Assembly (NCBI GenBank): GCA_030698645.1
Contig: JAUYMV010000287.1
Coordinates: forward strand, 1-12,249
Source of the DNA: Mesorhizobium sp.
Lineage (GTDB): Bacteria; Pseudomonadota; Alphaproteobacteria; Rhizobiales; Rhizobiaceae
Length of the DNA: 12,249 nt
Direction of reading: 5' to 3'
Of the stretch, positions 5,859 through 12,249 are shown in pieces; within the stretch, counting starts at the first letter, position 1, and the number at the start of each line of letters is the position of its first letter. The notes beneath the pieces are model-generated. The model was not told the origin of the DNA and searched no databases. It saw nothing but the letters and a program-made list of their open reading frames with translations. The position numbers and the translations under genes were made by a program.

Positions 5859-6455
5859 CTATTCCGGCAGGCGGGTCTGCGCCGCTGGTGCGGCGGGCGC
5901 GGGCGGCGGCGGGGCGGGCGTCGGCTGGGGATCCGGCATCCGCGGACCCGGATTGTCCTTGGTCGGCCGCGCCGAGACCTGCTCCGGCGCGGGCGTCGGC
6001 GCCTCGTTCGCCGGGCCGGCTTGCGGTGGCGTCTCGCGCGCGAAGGCGTCGCCGGCGATGCCGCCCCGGATCACCATCGGCGCGGGCTCCGACCGGCGAA
6101 GCGCGGGCGGGCTGTTGCCGATCGCCGCGACGTTCATGTCCTCGACCGGCTGCGCCGGCTCGCCGAGCGCGATGATCGACGGGCTGAGCATGGTATAGGG
6201 CGCCGGCGGCGCGGGGCGCAGCGCCGGATCGAGCGGCGCGGGATAGGCGAGTGCGACGTCGGGGACGATGGCGTCGTCGCCGGGGCTGGCGGCGGGCTGC
6301 GCCGGCGCCGTGGCGATCACTTCTGGCGGTGTGCCGTAAAACACCATCGAGCGGCTGATCGCGGCCTTTTCGGCCGGCAGCGTCACGAATGACGAAGCCG
6401 AAGCGCTACCGCTCCAGAAACCGCCGAGACACATGGCTACGCAGAACAGACGCAT
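5859..6455 (-). CDS. Exported Pro/Ala-rich hypothetical protein
   Basis: This is a 198-residue protein without a domain I recognise. The chosen ATG (6455) begins a short but good signal peptide: MRLFCVAMCLGGFWSGSASA, with likely cleavage after Ala20. There is no clear Shine-Dalgarno site, and an in-frame ATG at 6515 would add 20 residues ahead of it. The mature chain is low in predicted structure and rich in Pro and Ala, becoming nearly pure Pro/Ala in the last 30 residues (PTPAPPPPAPAAPAA). It has no lipobox and no further membrane segment. This composition suits a disordered periplasmic spacer or surface protein, but function cannot be read from it. It is convergent with glyS and divergent from the Sua5 gene. 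Confidence 0.65.
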   Translation of the reverse strand: MRLFCVAMCLGGFWSGSASASSFVTLPAEKAAISRSMVFYGTPPEVIATAPAQPAASPGDDAIVPDVALAYPAPLDPALRPAPPAPYTMLSPSIIALGEPAQPVEDMNVAAIGNSPPALRRSEPAPMVIRGGIAGDAFARETPPQAGPANEAPTPAPEQVSARPTKDNPGPRMPDPQPTPAPPPPAPAAPAAQTRLPE

Positions 6456-6486
6456 TTGCGGAGATCGACTTCCAACACGGCAATCC

Positions 6487-6532
6487 TTCAGGCGATACAC
6501 CCCTTCGGTTAACATGCCGTGACGATACGGCA
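6487..6532 (+). promoter_or_regulatory. Candidate promoter and inverted repeat upstream of the Sua5 gene
   Basis: TTCAGG (6487-6492), a 17-base spacer and TAACAT (6510-6515) form a weak sigma70-like promoter. TGCCGT-N6-ACGGCA (6515-6532) is a perfect six-base inverted repeat that begins at the end of the -10 and would cover the transcription start, where a repressor could act. It lies in the 154-bp gap between divergent genes, so it could affect either one. Confidence 0.3.
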
Positions 6533-6609
6533 GGCGCGGCTGAACTTTGGCATTGACGAAGCGCGCCGATGCGGCCCTTGTGCGCGCCGAACCGCAAGGA
6601 GTGGCCCGC

Positions 6610-7584
6610 GTGGCAAGAATCCTCAACGCCGAGACGGCGCTCGCCGAGGCGCTTGAAGCGCTCGAGGCCGGCGAACTGGTGGCGATCCCGACCGAAACCG
6701 TCTACGGCCTCGCCGCCGATGCGGCGAACGGCACGGCGGTGGCGCGCATCTTCGAGGCGAAGGGCCGGCCGCGCTTCAATCCGCTGATCGCCCATGTCGA
6801 CGGCCTCGCCATGGCCGAACGCATCGGCAAGTTCGACCCGCTGTCGCGGAAACTCGCGCAGGCGTTCTGGCCGGGCCCGTTGACCCTGGTCGTGCCGCTT
6901 GGCTCCGGGGCGCCCGTCCACGCGCTTGTGACCGCCGGGCTCGACACCGTGGCGCTGCGCATGCCCAAGGGGTTCGCCGGCCGCCTGATCGCCGCGCTTG
7001 GCCGGCCCCTGGCGGCGCCGAGCGCCAATTCGTCGGGCAGGGTCAGCACGACGACGGCAGAGGCCGTCGAGGCCGATCTCGGCGACCGCATCGGGCTCAT
7101 CGTCGATGGCGGGCCGACGCAGGTTGGCGTCGAATCGACGATCCTCAGGGTCGAGGACGGACGGCTGCTCATGCTGCGGCCGGGCGGCGTGACGGCCGAG
7201 GAGATCGAGGCGGCGACCGGCCAGGCGGTGGAACGTCCCACCGGCGGCGCCATCCAGGCGCCCGGCATGCTCGCCTCGCACTACGCGCCGGCGACGGCCG
7301 TCCGGCTCGATGTGGCCGAGATCCTGCCGGGCGAGGCGCTGCTGGCCTTCGGGCCGGTGCGGGCGAGGGGCGCAGCCCGCGCCATGGCCATGCTCAACCT
7401 CAGCCCGACGGGCGACCTGCGCGAGGCGGCGGCCAACCTCTTCGCGCATCTCCAGGCGCTCGACCGCGCCGGCGCCGCGGCCATCGCCGTCGAACCCATA
7501 CTCCATCATGGTCTTGGCGCCGCGATCAACGACCGCCTCGCGCGAGCCGCCGCCCCGCGTGACAACAGCGCCATCCCCGCATAG
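6610..7584 (+). CDS. Threonylcarbamoyl-AMP synthase, Sua5 type
   Basis: This enzyme makes threonylcarbamoyl-AMP from threonine, bicarbonate and ATP, the first step of the t6A37 modification of ANN-decoding tRNAs. I chose the GTG at 6610, which has AAGGAG eight bases upstream and gives MARILNAETA; TTG codons at 6547 and 6553 would give longer versions without a ribosome site. The 324-residue product has the YrdC-domain motifs PTETVYGL (27-34), KGRPRFNPL (51-59, the KxR motif), PSANSSG (137-143) and VESTI (174-178). A C-terminal Sua5 domain starts at about APGMLASHYAP (217-227) and distinguishes it from the short TsaC/YrdC form. The downstream dehydrogenase begins 12 bases after the stop, suggesting one transcript. 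Confidence 0.92.
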   Translation: MARILNAETALAEALEALEAGELVAIPTETVYGLAADAANGTAVARIFEAKGRPRFNPLIAHVDGLAMAERIGKFDPLSRKLAQAFWPGPLTLVVPLGSGAPVHALVTAGLDTVALRMPKGFAGRLIAALGRPLAAPSANSSGRVSTTTAEAVEADLGDRIGLIVDGGPTQVGVESTILRVEDGRLLMLRPGGVTAEEIEAATGQAVERPTGGAIQAPGMLASHYAPATAVRLDVAEILPGEALLAFGPVRARGAARAMAMLNLSPTGDLREAAANLFAHLQALDRAGAAAIAVEPILHHGLGAAINDRLARAAAPRDNSAIPA

Positions 7585-7595
7585 ATTTCCGCGCC

Positions 7596-9029
7596 ATGAA
7601 CGAGATGCCGAAGCCAGTCATCGACGAAGCGACGCTCGACCGTTTCGCCGCGATCGTCGGCGCGCGCCACGCCTTGCGCGACGATGCCGACATCGCGCCC
7701 TATGTGACGGAACGGCGTGGCCTCTATCCGGGCCTCTCGCATCTCGTGCTGCGGCCGGGCAGCGTCGAGGAGGTCAGCGCGATCCTGCGGCTCGCCAGCG
7801 AAACCGGCACGCCGGTCGTGCCGCAGGGCGGCAATACGGGTCTCGTCGGCGGCCAGATGCCGGACTGCTCCGGCCGGCAGATCGTGCTGTCGCTGTCGCG
7901 GCTGAACCGCATCCGCGAGGTCGACTTCCTGTCCAACACCGTGACGGCGGAAGCCGGCGTTGTGCTGCAGACGCTGCGCGACACGGCGGACGCGGCCGAT
8001 CGCCTGTTCCCGCTGGCGCTGGCCTCCCAGGGCTCCTGCCAGATCGGCGGCAACCTGTCGTCCAACGCCGGCGGCACCGGCGTGCTCGCCTACGGCAATG
8101 CGCGCGAACTCTGCCTCGGGGTCGAGGTGGTGCTGCCGACCGGAGAGATCTTCGACGATCTGCGCAAGCTGAAGAAGGACAACACCGGCTACGATCTGAA
8201 GAACCTCTTCGTCGGCGCCGAGGGCACGCTCGGCGTCATCACGGCGGCCGTGCTGAAGCTCTATCCGAAGCCGAAGGGCAGGGAGGTAGCCTGGATCGGC
8301 GTCGAAAGCCCCGATGCGGCACTCGCCCTATACGGCCTTGCCGCCGACCGTGCCGGCGCCGGCCTGACCGCCTTCGAACTGATGTCGGAGCGCACCGTGT
8401 CCTTCGTCCTGAAGCATGTCGCGGGCAGCCTCGCGCCGTTGGCGGGTTCCGCCCCCTGGCACGTGCTGATGGAAGTCTCGTCGGGCCGCTCGGCGCAGGA
8501 CGCGCGGGGTCTGATCGAGGACGTTCTTAGCGAAGCCTACGTGGCCGGGCTGATCCTCGACGCGGCGATCGCCGCGAACCTCGCCCAGGGCAGCGCATTC
8601 TGGACCTTGCGCGAATCCATGTCGGACGCGCAGCGCCCGGAAGGCGCCTCGATCAAGCACGACATCTCGGTGCCGGTGGCGACGATTCCGGAGTTTATCG
8701 CGCGCGGCGCCGCGGCCGTCGCCTCCGTCGTGCCGGACGCCCGTGTCGTCTGCTTCGGCCACATGGGCGACGGCAACCTGCACTACAACGTGTCACAGCC
8801 CGAAGGCGGCGACGGGCAGGCGTTTCTCGCTCGTTATCGCGACATGAACAAAGCCGTGCACGACATCGTGCGCGATCTCGACGGCTCGATCTCGGCCGAA
8901 CACGGCATCGGCCAGTTGAAGCGCGACGAACTCCTCGCCACCGCGCCGCCCGTCGCCATCGACCTGATGCGCCGCGTCAAGGCGGCGTTCGACCCGGCCG
9001 GCATCATGAATCCGGGCAAGACGATCTGA
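7596..9029 (+). CDS. FAD-linked D-2-hydroxyacid dehydrogenase (D-2-hydroxyglutarate dehydrogenase-like)
   Basis: This 477-residue protein is a member of the vanillyl-alcohol-oxidase-fold FAD flavoproteins of the GlcD/D2HGDH group. The FAD-binding half contains PQGGNTGLVGGQMPD (76-90), GGNLSSNAGGTGVLAYGNAR (151-170) and DNTGYDLKNLFVGAEGTLGV (195-214). The C-terminal half has the metal- and substrate-site motifs HMGDGNLHYN (389-398) and EHGIG (435-439), plus R339 and K354 spaced as in D-2-hydroxyglutarate dehydrogenases. It ends with FDPAGIMNPGK. It likely oxidises a D-2-hydroxyacid to the 2-oxoacid and passes electrons on; D-2-hydroxyglutarate or D-lactate are the best guesses. ATG 7596 is 12 bases after the Sua5 stop with a weak ribosome site, so translation may be coupled. 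GlcE and GlcF partners are not adjacent, which argues against glycolate oxidase. Confidence 0.9.
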   Translation: MNEMPKPVIDEATLDRFAAIVGARHALRDDADIAPYVTERRGLYPGLSHLVLRPGSVEEVSAILRLASETGTPVVPQGGNTGLVGGQMPDCSGRQIVLSLSRLNRIREVDFLSNTVTAEAGVVLQTLRDTADAADRLFPLALASQGSCQIGGNLSSNAGGTGVLAYGNARELCLGVEVVLPTGEIFDDLRKLKKDNTGYDLKNLFVGAEGTLGVITAAVLKLYPKPKGREVAWIGVESPDAALALYGLAADRAGAGLTAFELMSERTVSFVLKHVAGSLAPLAGSAPWHVLMEVSSGRSAQDARGLIEDVLSEAYVAGLILDAAIAANLAQGSAFWTLRESMSDAQRPEGASIKHDISVPVATIPEFIARGAAAVASVVPDARVVCFGHMGDGNLHYNVSQPEGGDGQAFLARYRDMNKAVHDIVRDLDGSISAEHGIGQLKRDELLATAPPVAIDLMRRVKAAFDPAGIMNPGKTI

Positions 9030-9365
9030 CGGAAATACGCATGCGCGTATTAAGCGCCTGTATACGCGAATGCGTATGGCAATGAGTTGGACGCGGGCCG
9101 GCGGACCGGCGCTGCCCTTTCCACCCCCGCTGAAGCCTGTCAGTCCAGATGCAGCCAGCGTTCCCCAAAGGCTCGTGGAGCGCAGACGAAGAATGCATGC
9201 AGCCCGTTCGCACTCCGCTAACCAAGCGCGCCCATCAGAACAAATTTAACCGAACTTCTAAGCCCGCCGGTAAGATGCCGCGCCTATTTTGCTCACATAA
9301 CGAGCCGGGAAAACCGGCCGTCGGGATCCGGTAACGGCTCTCGGGAGCAAACAGGGACGCACTCC
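9030..9365. other. 336-bp intergenic gap
   Basis: Apart from the two dyads, the gap holds a locally A/T-richer stretch (about 9235-9300) that is the natural place for the promoter of the downstream gene; I cannot settle on a -35/-10 pair. Near the end, GCCGG (9304-9308) can pair with CCGGC (9314-9318), while GAGCCG (9302-9307) can instead pair with CGGCTC (9335-9340). These are two mutually exclusive leader hairpins. A 61-codon open frame (9149-9334) has no ribosome site or family likeness, and I treat it as noncoding. Confidence 0.5.
9035..9077. promoter_or_regulatory. Two near-identical dyads ATACGC-N4-GCGTAT
   Basis: ATACGC-ATGC-GCGTAT (9035-9050) and ATACGC-GAAT-GCGTAT (9062-9077) share all twelve arm bases and differ only in the central four. 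Their centres are 27 bp apart. Neither is followed by a T-tract, so they resemble paired operator half-site dyads rather than terminators. The site lies six bases after the dehydrogenase stop and about 290 bases before the next start. Confidence 0.55.
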
Positions 9366-9935
9366 ATGAAGAACATCTCGCTGAAGCCGGTCTGGGCAGG
9401 TCAGGAGTTGCGGCTCGACCCATTTCGCCTGCCGCAGGTTGTCAGCTACGCCACCCGCGACGATCAGGGCGACGTGACGTTCTCCATCGACCATCGCGGC
9501 GTCGTCGTGCGCCGGATTCTCGAAAAGAGCGGCCTGCCGGTGACGCTGGTGATGCCCGCGAATGCCTTCCAGGGTGTCGCCGCGCGCGCCATGGAAGACG
9601 GCGAGGGCAACGTCACGGTGACGCTCGAACTGATGCACGCCGATCCGGCCCTGTCGGTGCCGCTTCTGGTCGCCCATGATCTCGAGGACGTCGCCGCCGA
9701 CTGGCGCGCCTGGTCCGACGCCTACCGCCTGCCGATGCTTCTGTTCGAGGGCGACGGCGTTGCCCGCACGCTCGAGGAATCGCTCGGCGCCGTGCACAAG
9801 GGCGTGCCGAAGCAGCGCCGCAAGCGCACCACCACCGCGCCGCGCCGGCCGCGCTTCCTCGCCCGCCGCAAGGCCGGCAATCTGGGCCTCCGCCTCGTCG
9901 TCGGCGGCCAGGAAATCATCGCGCGCGACGAATAG
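9366..9935 (+). CDS. DUF6101-like conserved protein with basic C-terminus
   Basis: This is a 189-residue cytoplasmic protein that I match from memory to the rhizobial DUF6101 family, whose function is unknown. ATG 9366 has AGGGA eight bases upstream. Residues 1-140 are a mixed alpha/beta region with VWAGQELRLDPFRLPQVVSY near the start, a central VVVRRILEKSGLPVTLVMP, and LVAHDLEDVAADWRAWSD. Residues ~145-172 are strongly basic (PKQRRKRTTTAPRRPRFLARRK), which would fit nucleic-acid or membrane-surface contact, followed by a short strand-like tail ending ARDE. No signal peptide or membrane segment is visible. It is convergent with ubiA across 13 bp. GCGCGC repeats flank the stop (9921-9926 and 9935-9940) and could form a small terminating hairpin. 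Confidence 0.7.
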   Translation: MKNISLKPVWAGQELRLDPFRLPQVVSYATRDDQGDVTFSIDHRGVVVRRILEKSGLPVTLVMPANAFQGVAARAMEDGEGNVTVTLELMHADPALSVPLLVAHDLEDVAADWRAWSDAYRLPMLLFEGDGVARTLEESLGAVHKGVPKQRRKRTTTAPRRPRFLARRKAGNLGLRLVVGGQEIIARDE

Positions 9936-9948
9936 CGCGCGAGATCGA

Positions 9949-10932
9949 TCAGAAATACGGGCGCAGCGCCGGCCAGACGGCGCCGCCCACCAGCCCCAGG
10001 AAGATCAGCCAGCCGACCGTGCCGTTCGACTTGAACAGTCTGAGACACTGGTCCGGATCGTCGATGTCGAGGGTGCGGATCTGCCGCGTCATGTGCGCGG
10101 CGGCGGCGATCAGTCCGGCGAAGGCCGGCACCGGCACCTGCGCCATCGCGAAGGCCCAGCCGAAGAAGACCAGCGCCGCGCCATAGAGCCCGATCAGCCA
10201 GTAGACCGTCCTGTCGCCGAACAGCCGCGCCGTGGAGCGGACGCCGACGATGGCGTCGTCCTCGCGGTCCTGGTGCGCGTAGAGCGTGTCGTAGCCGATG
10301 ACCCACAGGATCGATCCGAAATAAAGCGCTACCGCCGGCGCGTCTACATCGCCGAACTCGGCCGCCCAGCCCATCAGCGCGCCCCAGGAAAACGCGAGGC
10401 CGAGCACGAATTGCGGCCAGTTGGTGACCCGCTTGGCGAACGGATAGATCGCCACAATTGCGAGCGAGGCGATGCCGAGCAGGATGGCGAAGGAGTTGAA
10501 CTGCAGCAGGACGACGAGGCCGGCGAGCGCCTGCGCGACGAGAAAGGCCCAAGCCTGTCTGCGCGTCACCTGGCCGGACGGCAGCGGCCGGGAGCGGGTA
10601 CGCTCGACCTTTTCGTCGATGTCGACGTCGACGATGTCGTTATAGGTGCAGCCCGCGCCGCGCATGGCGGTGGCGCCGATCAGGAACAGCAGGAGATGCC
10701 AGGGCGACGGCAGCAGAGACAACAGAGGTTCGCCGGATTTCGCATAGGCGCTGGCCGCCAGTGCTGCCGACCACCAGCACGGCCACATCAGCAGCCATAT
10801 GCCGATCGGCCGGTCCCAGCGCGCCAGCTGCGCGTACGGCCACAGGCCGCGCGGCAGCATGCGGTAGACCCAGTGGCCGGTGGGCGCATCGGCGACGCGG
10901 CCGCGCTGCGATTTGGACTGAACGGTTTCCAT
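9949..10932 (-). CDS. ubiA: 4-hydroxybenzoate polyprenyltransferase
   Basis: UbiA is a membrane prenyltransferase that attaches the polyprenyl tail to 4-hydroxybenzoate in ubiquinone synthesis. The 327-residue product has the two Mg-diphosphate-binding Asp motifs: NDIVDVDID (98-106), followed by the family RTRSRPLPSG (111-120), and YDTLYAHQDREDD (214-226). About eight hydrophobic membrane segments are visible, for example 43-62, 78-92, 130-145, 148-164, 175-190, 199-213, 244-262 and 306-320. ATG 10932 lacks a good Shine-Dalgarno site; the next Met (residue 25) is an alternative, but the Gly/Trp-rich residues between look like family sequence. It is divergent from purD across 190 bp and convergent with the DUF6101-like gene. 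Confidence 0.94.
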   Translation of the reverse strand: METVQSKSQRGRVADAPTGHWVYRMLPRGLWPYAQLARWDRPIGIWLLMWPCWWSAALAASAYAKSGEPLLSLLPSPWHLLLFLIGATAMRGAGCTYNDIVDVDIDEKVERTRSRPLPSGQVTRRQAWAFLVAQALAGLVVLLQFNSFAILLGIASLAIVAIYPFAKRVTNWPQFVLGLAFSWGALMGWAAEFGDVDAPAVALYFGSILWVIGYDTLYAHQDREDDAIVGVRSTARLFGDRTVYWLIGLYGAALVFFGWAFAMAQVPVPAFAGLIAAAAHMTRQIRTLDIDDPDQCLRLFKSNGTVGWLIFLGLVGGAVWPALRPYF

Positions 10933-11035
10933 CGGAATGGAGTGGCAGGAGGGGCGAATGTCGTCAAGTCGGAGGCGGGCCGGGACGCGCCGCGCCTGCC
11001 TTGCGAACCCGTCGTGGGCATGCGCACCCGGCCGT

Positions 11036-11064
11036 TTGCACTCGCCGCCCGACGCCGCTAGGAC
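11036..11064 (+). promoter_or_regulatory. Candidate purD promoter
   Basis: TTGCAC (11036-11041), a 17-base spacer and TAGGAC (11059-11064) lie about 60 bases ahead of the purD ATG in the divergent ubiA-purD gap. The match is moderate at -35 and poor at -10. A small GCACC/GGTGC hairpin (11089-11103) lies in the predicted leader. Confidence 0.3.
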
Positions 11065-11122
11065 GTGCGATGGTGGACGGAATCGGGCGCACCGGATTGG
11101 TGCCCGCGCGTGAGGGATTTTG

Positions 11123-12249
11123 ATGAACGTATTGCTGATCGGTTCTGGCGGCCGCGAGCATGCGCTGGCATGGAAGATCGCCGCGTCGCCGCTGCTGACC
11201 AGGCTCTACGCCGCGCCGGGCAATCCGGGCATCGCCGAGCAGGCCGAATGCGTCGCGCTGGACGCCGCCGATCATGCCGCCATCGCGGCCTTCTGCCACG
11301 ACCGGAATATCGACCTCGTCGTCGTCGGTCCGGAAGCGCCGCTGGTCGCCGGTCTCGCCGACGAACTGCGCGCCGAGGGTGTCAAGGTGTTCGGGCCATC
11401 GGCCAAGGCGGCGCGGCTCGAAGGCTCCAAGGGCTTCACCAAGGAACTGTGCGCCGAATACGGCATCCCCACAGCCGCCTTCGGGCGGTTCCGCAACGCC
11501 GCGGACGCCAGCGCCTATGTCCGCGGCGTCGGCGCGCCGATCGTGGTCAAGGCCGACGGGCTCGCGGCCGGCAAGGGCGTCACCGTGGCGACCACCGTCG
11601 AGGCGGCGCTCGCCGCCATCGACGAGTGCTTTTCCGGAAGCTTCGGCGTCGCCGGGGAGGAGGTCGTCGTCGAGGCGTTTCTGACCGGCGAGGAGGTCTC
11701 GGCGTTCTACCTCTGTGACGGCGTGACCGCGCTGCCCTTCGGCACGGCGCAGGACCACAAGCGTGTCGGCGAGGGCGAAACCGGCCCGAACACCGGCGGC
11801 ATGGGCGCCTATTCGCCGGCGCCAGCCATGACGCCCGAGATCGAGGCGCAGGTCCTGAACGAGATCGTCGAGCCGACGCTGCGCGGCATGGCGGCGATGG
11901 GTGCGCCGTTTTCGGGCGTGCTGTTTGCCGGGCTGATGCTGACGGCGGACGGGCCCAGGCTGATCGAATACAATGTGCGCTTCGGCGATCCGGAAACGCA
12001 GGTGCTCATGCCGCGGCTGAAGGAGGACATTCTCCTGCTGCTGGATGGGGCGGCCGGCGGGCAACTGGCGCATATGTCGGCGCGATGGCGCGACGCGGCG
12101 GCCCTGACAGTCGTCATGGCGGCCAGGGGCTATCCGGCGGCGCCCGAGAAGGGCAGCGAAATCGGCGGGCTGGAGGCGGCGTCCGCGCTGCCCGGCGTCG
12201 AGATATTCCATGCCGGCACGGCGCTTAAAGCCGGCAGGCTGGTGGCCAA
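11123..12249 (+). CDS. purD: Phosphoribosylamine-glycine ligase (5' part)
   Basis: PurD joins glycine to 5-phosphoribosylamine using ATP, the second step of purine synthesis. The frame runs open from ATG 11123 to the window edge, giving 375 residues of an expected ~425, so the last ~50 are missing. The start has GAGGGA six bases upstream. Family motifs are [18 protein letters not shown] (1-18), the ATP-grasp block [18 protein letters not shown] (139-156), [20 protein letters not shown] (211-230) and the metal-binding [14 protein letters not shown] (281-294). No frameshift is seen. PurD consumes glycine, as does GlyQS, but the genes are too far apart to read this as a functional grouping. Confidence 0.96.
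   Translation, partial: MNVLLIGSGGREHALAWKIAASPLLTRLYAAPGNPGIAEQAECVALDAADHAAIAAFCHDRNIDLVVVGPEAPLVAGLADELRAEGVKVFGPSAKAARLEGSKGFTKELCAEYGIPTAAFGRFRNAADASAYVRGVGAPIVVKADGLAAGKGVTVATTVEAALAAIDECFSGSFGVAGEEVVVEAFLTGEEVSAFYLCDGVTALPFGTAQDHKRVGEGETGPNTGGMGAYSPAPAMTPEIEAQVLNEIVEPTLRGMAAMGAPFSGVLFAGLMLTADGPRLIEYNVRFGDPETQVLMPRLKEDILLLLDGAAGGQLAHMSARWRDAAALTVVMAARGYPAAPEKGSEIGGLEAASALPGVEIFHAGTALKAGRLVA

Noticed and set aside
9149..9334. 61-codon open frame in the gap before the DUF6101-like gene
   Set aside because: No ribosome site, no signal or domain, and it runs into the leader structure of the next gene.
9676..11061. 461-codon plus-strand open frame across the DUF6101-like gene end and opposite ubiA
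   Set aside because: It lies opposite UbiA, which has clear motifs and membrane segments; composition is that of a shadow frame.
10964..12211. 415-codon minus-strand open frame opposite purD
   Set aside because: PurD motifs are continuous on the plus strand; the antisense frame has no family likeness.

Overview
The window looks like a piece of the core chromosome of a high-GC alphaproteobacterium in the Hyphomicrobiales (Rhizobiales), most likely Mesorhizobium-like or another Phyllobacteriaceae member. This rests on third-position G/C-rich codon use, two-subunit glycyl-tRNA synthetase genes (glyQ, glyS), the rhizobial character of several protein sequences, and a rhizobial-type mosaic palindromic repeat. 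The genus is inferred from recalled family resemblance; no search was run.

Layout, left to right: the 3' end of a TPR protein gene with a C-terminal LysM domain (+, enters from the left edge); a small exported six-cysteine protein (-); glyQ (+); a BrnT/BrnA-type toxin-antitoxin pair (-) wedged between glyQ and glyS; glyS (+); an exported Pro/Ala-rich protein (-); a Sua5-type threonylcarbamoyl-AMP synthase and an FAD-linked D-2-hydroxyacid dehydrogenase (both +, probably one operon); a 336-bp gap with two near-identical dyads; a DUF6101-like basic protein (+); ubiA (-); and the first 375 codons of purD (+, leaves at the right edge). There are no tRNA or rRNA genes and no CRISPR array.

The genes are mostly housekeeping. 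glyQ and glyS charge glycine tRNA, Sua5 starts t6A tRNA modification, ubiA acts in ubiquinone synthesis and purD in purine synthesis. The dehydrogenase probably returns electrons from a D-2-hydroxyacid to the electron-transfer or respiratory chain.

The most striking content is in the glycyl-tRNA synthetase locus. glyS carries three in-frame copies (about 122-152 bp each) of a mosaic palindromic element, translated as related Pro/Gly-rich peptides at positions that match loops of the E. coli enzyme. A half-copy of the same family forms the C-terminal tail of GlyQ. The element has very few stop codons in either orientation, so it can sit inside an essential gene without breaking it. The same locus also holds the toxin-antitoxin insertion that splits glyQ from glyS, a candidate private promoter for glyS, and a lower-GC expanded patch inside glyS. 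Together these make the locus a hotspot of tolerated insertions. In-frame palindromic elements are known from Rickettsia; this rhizobial case deserves a proper description.
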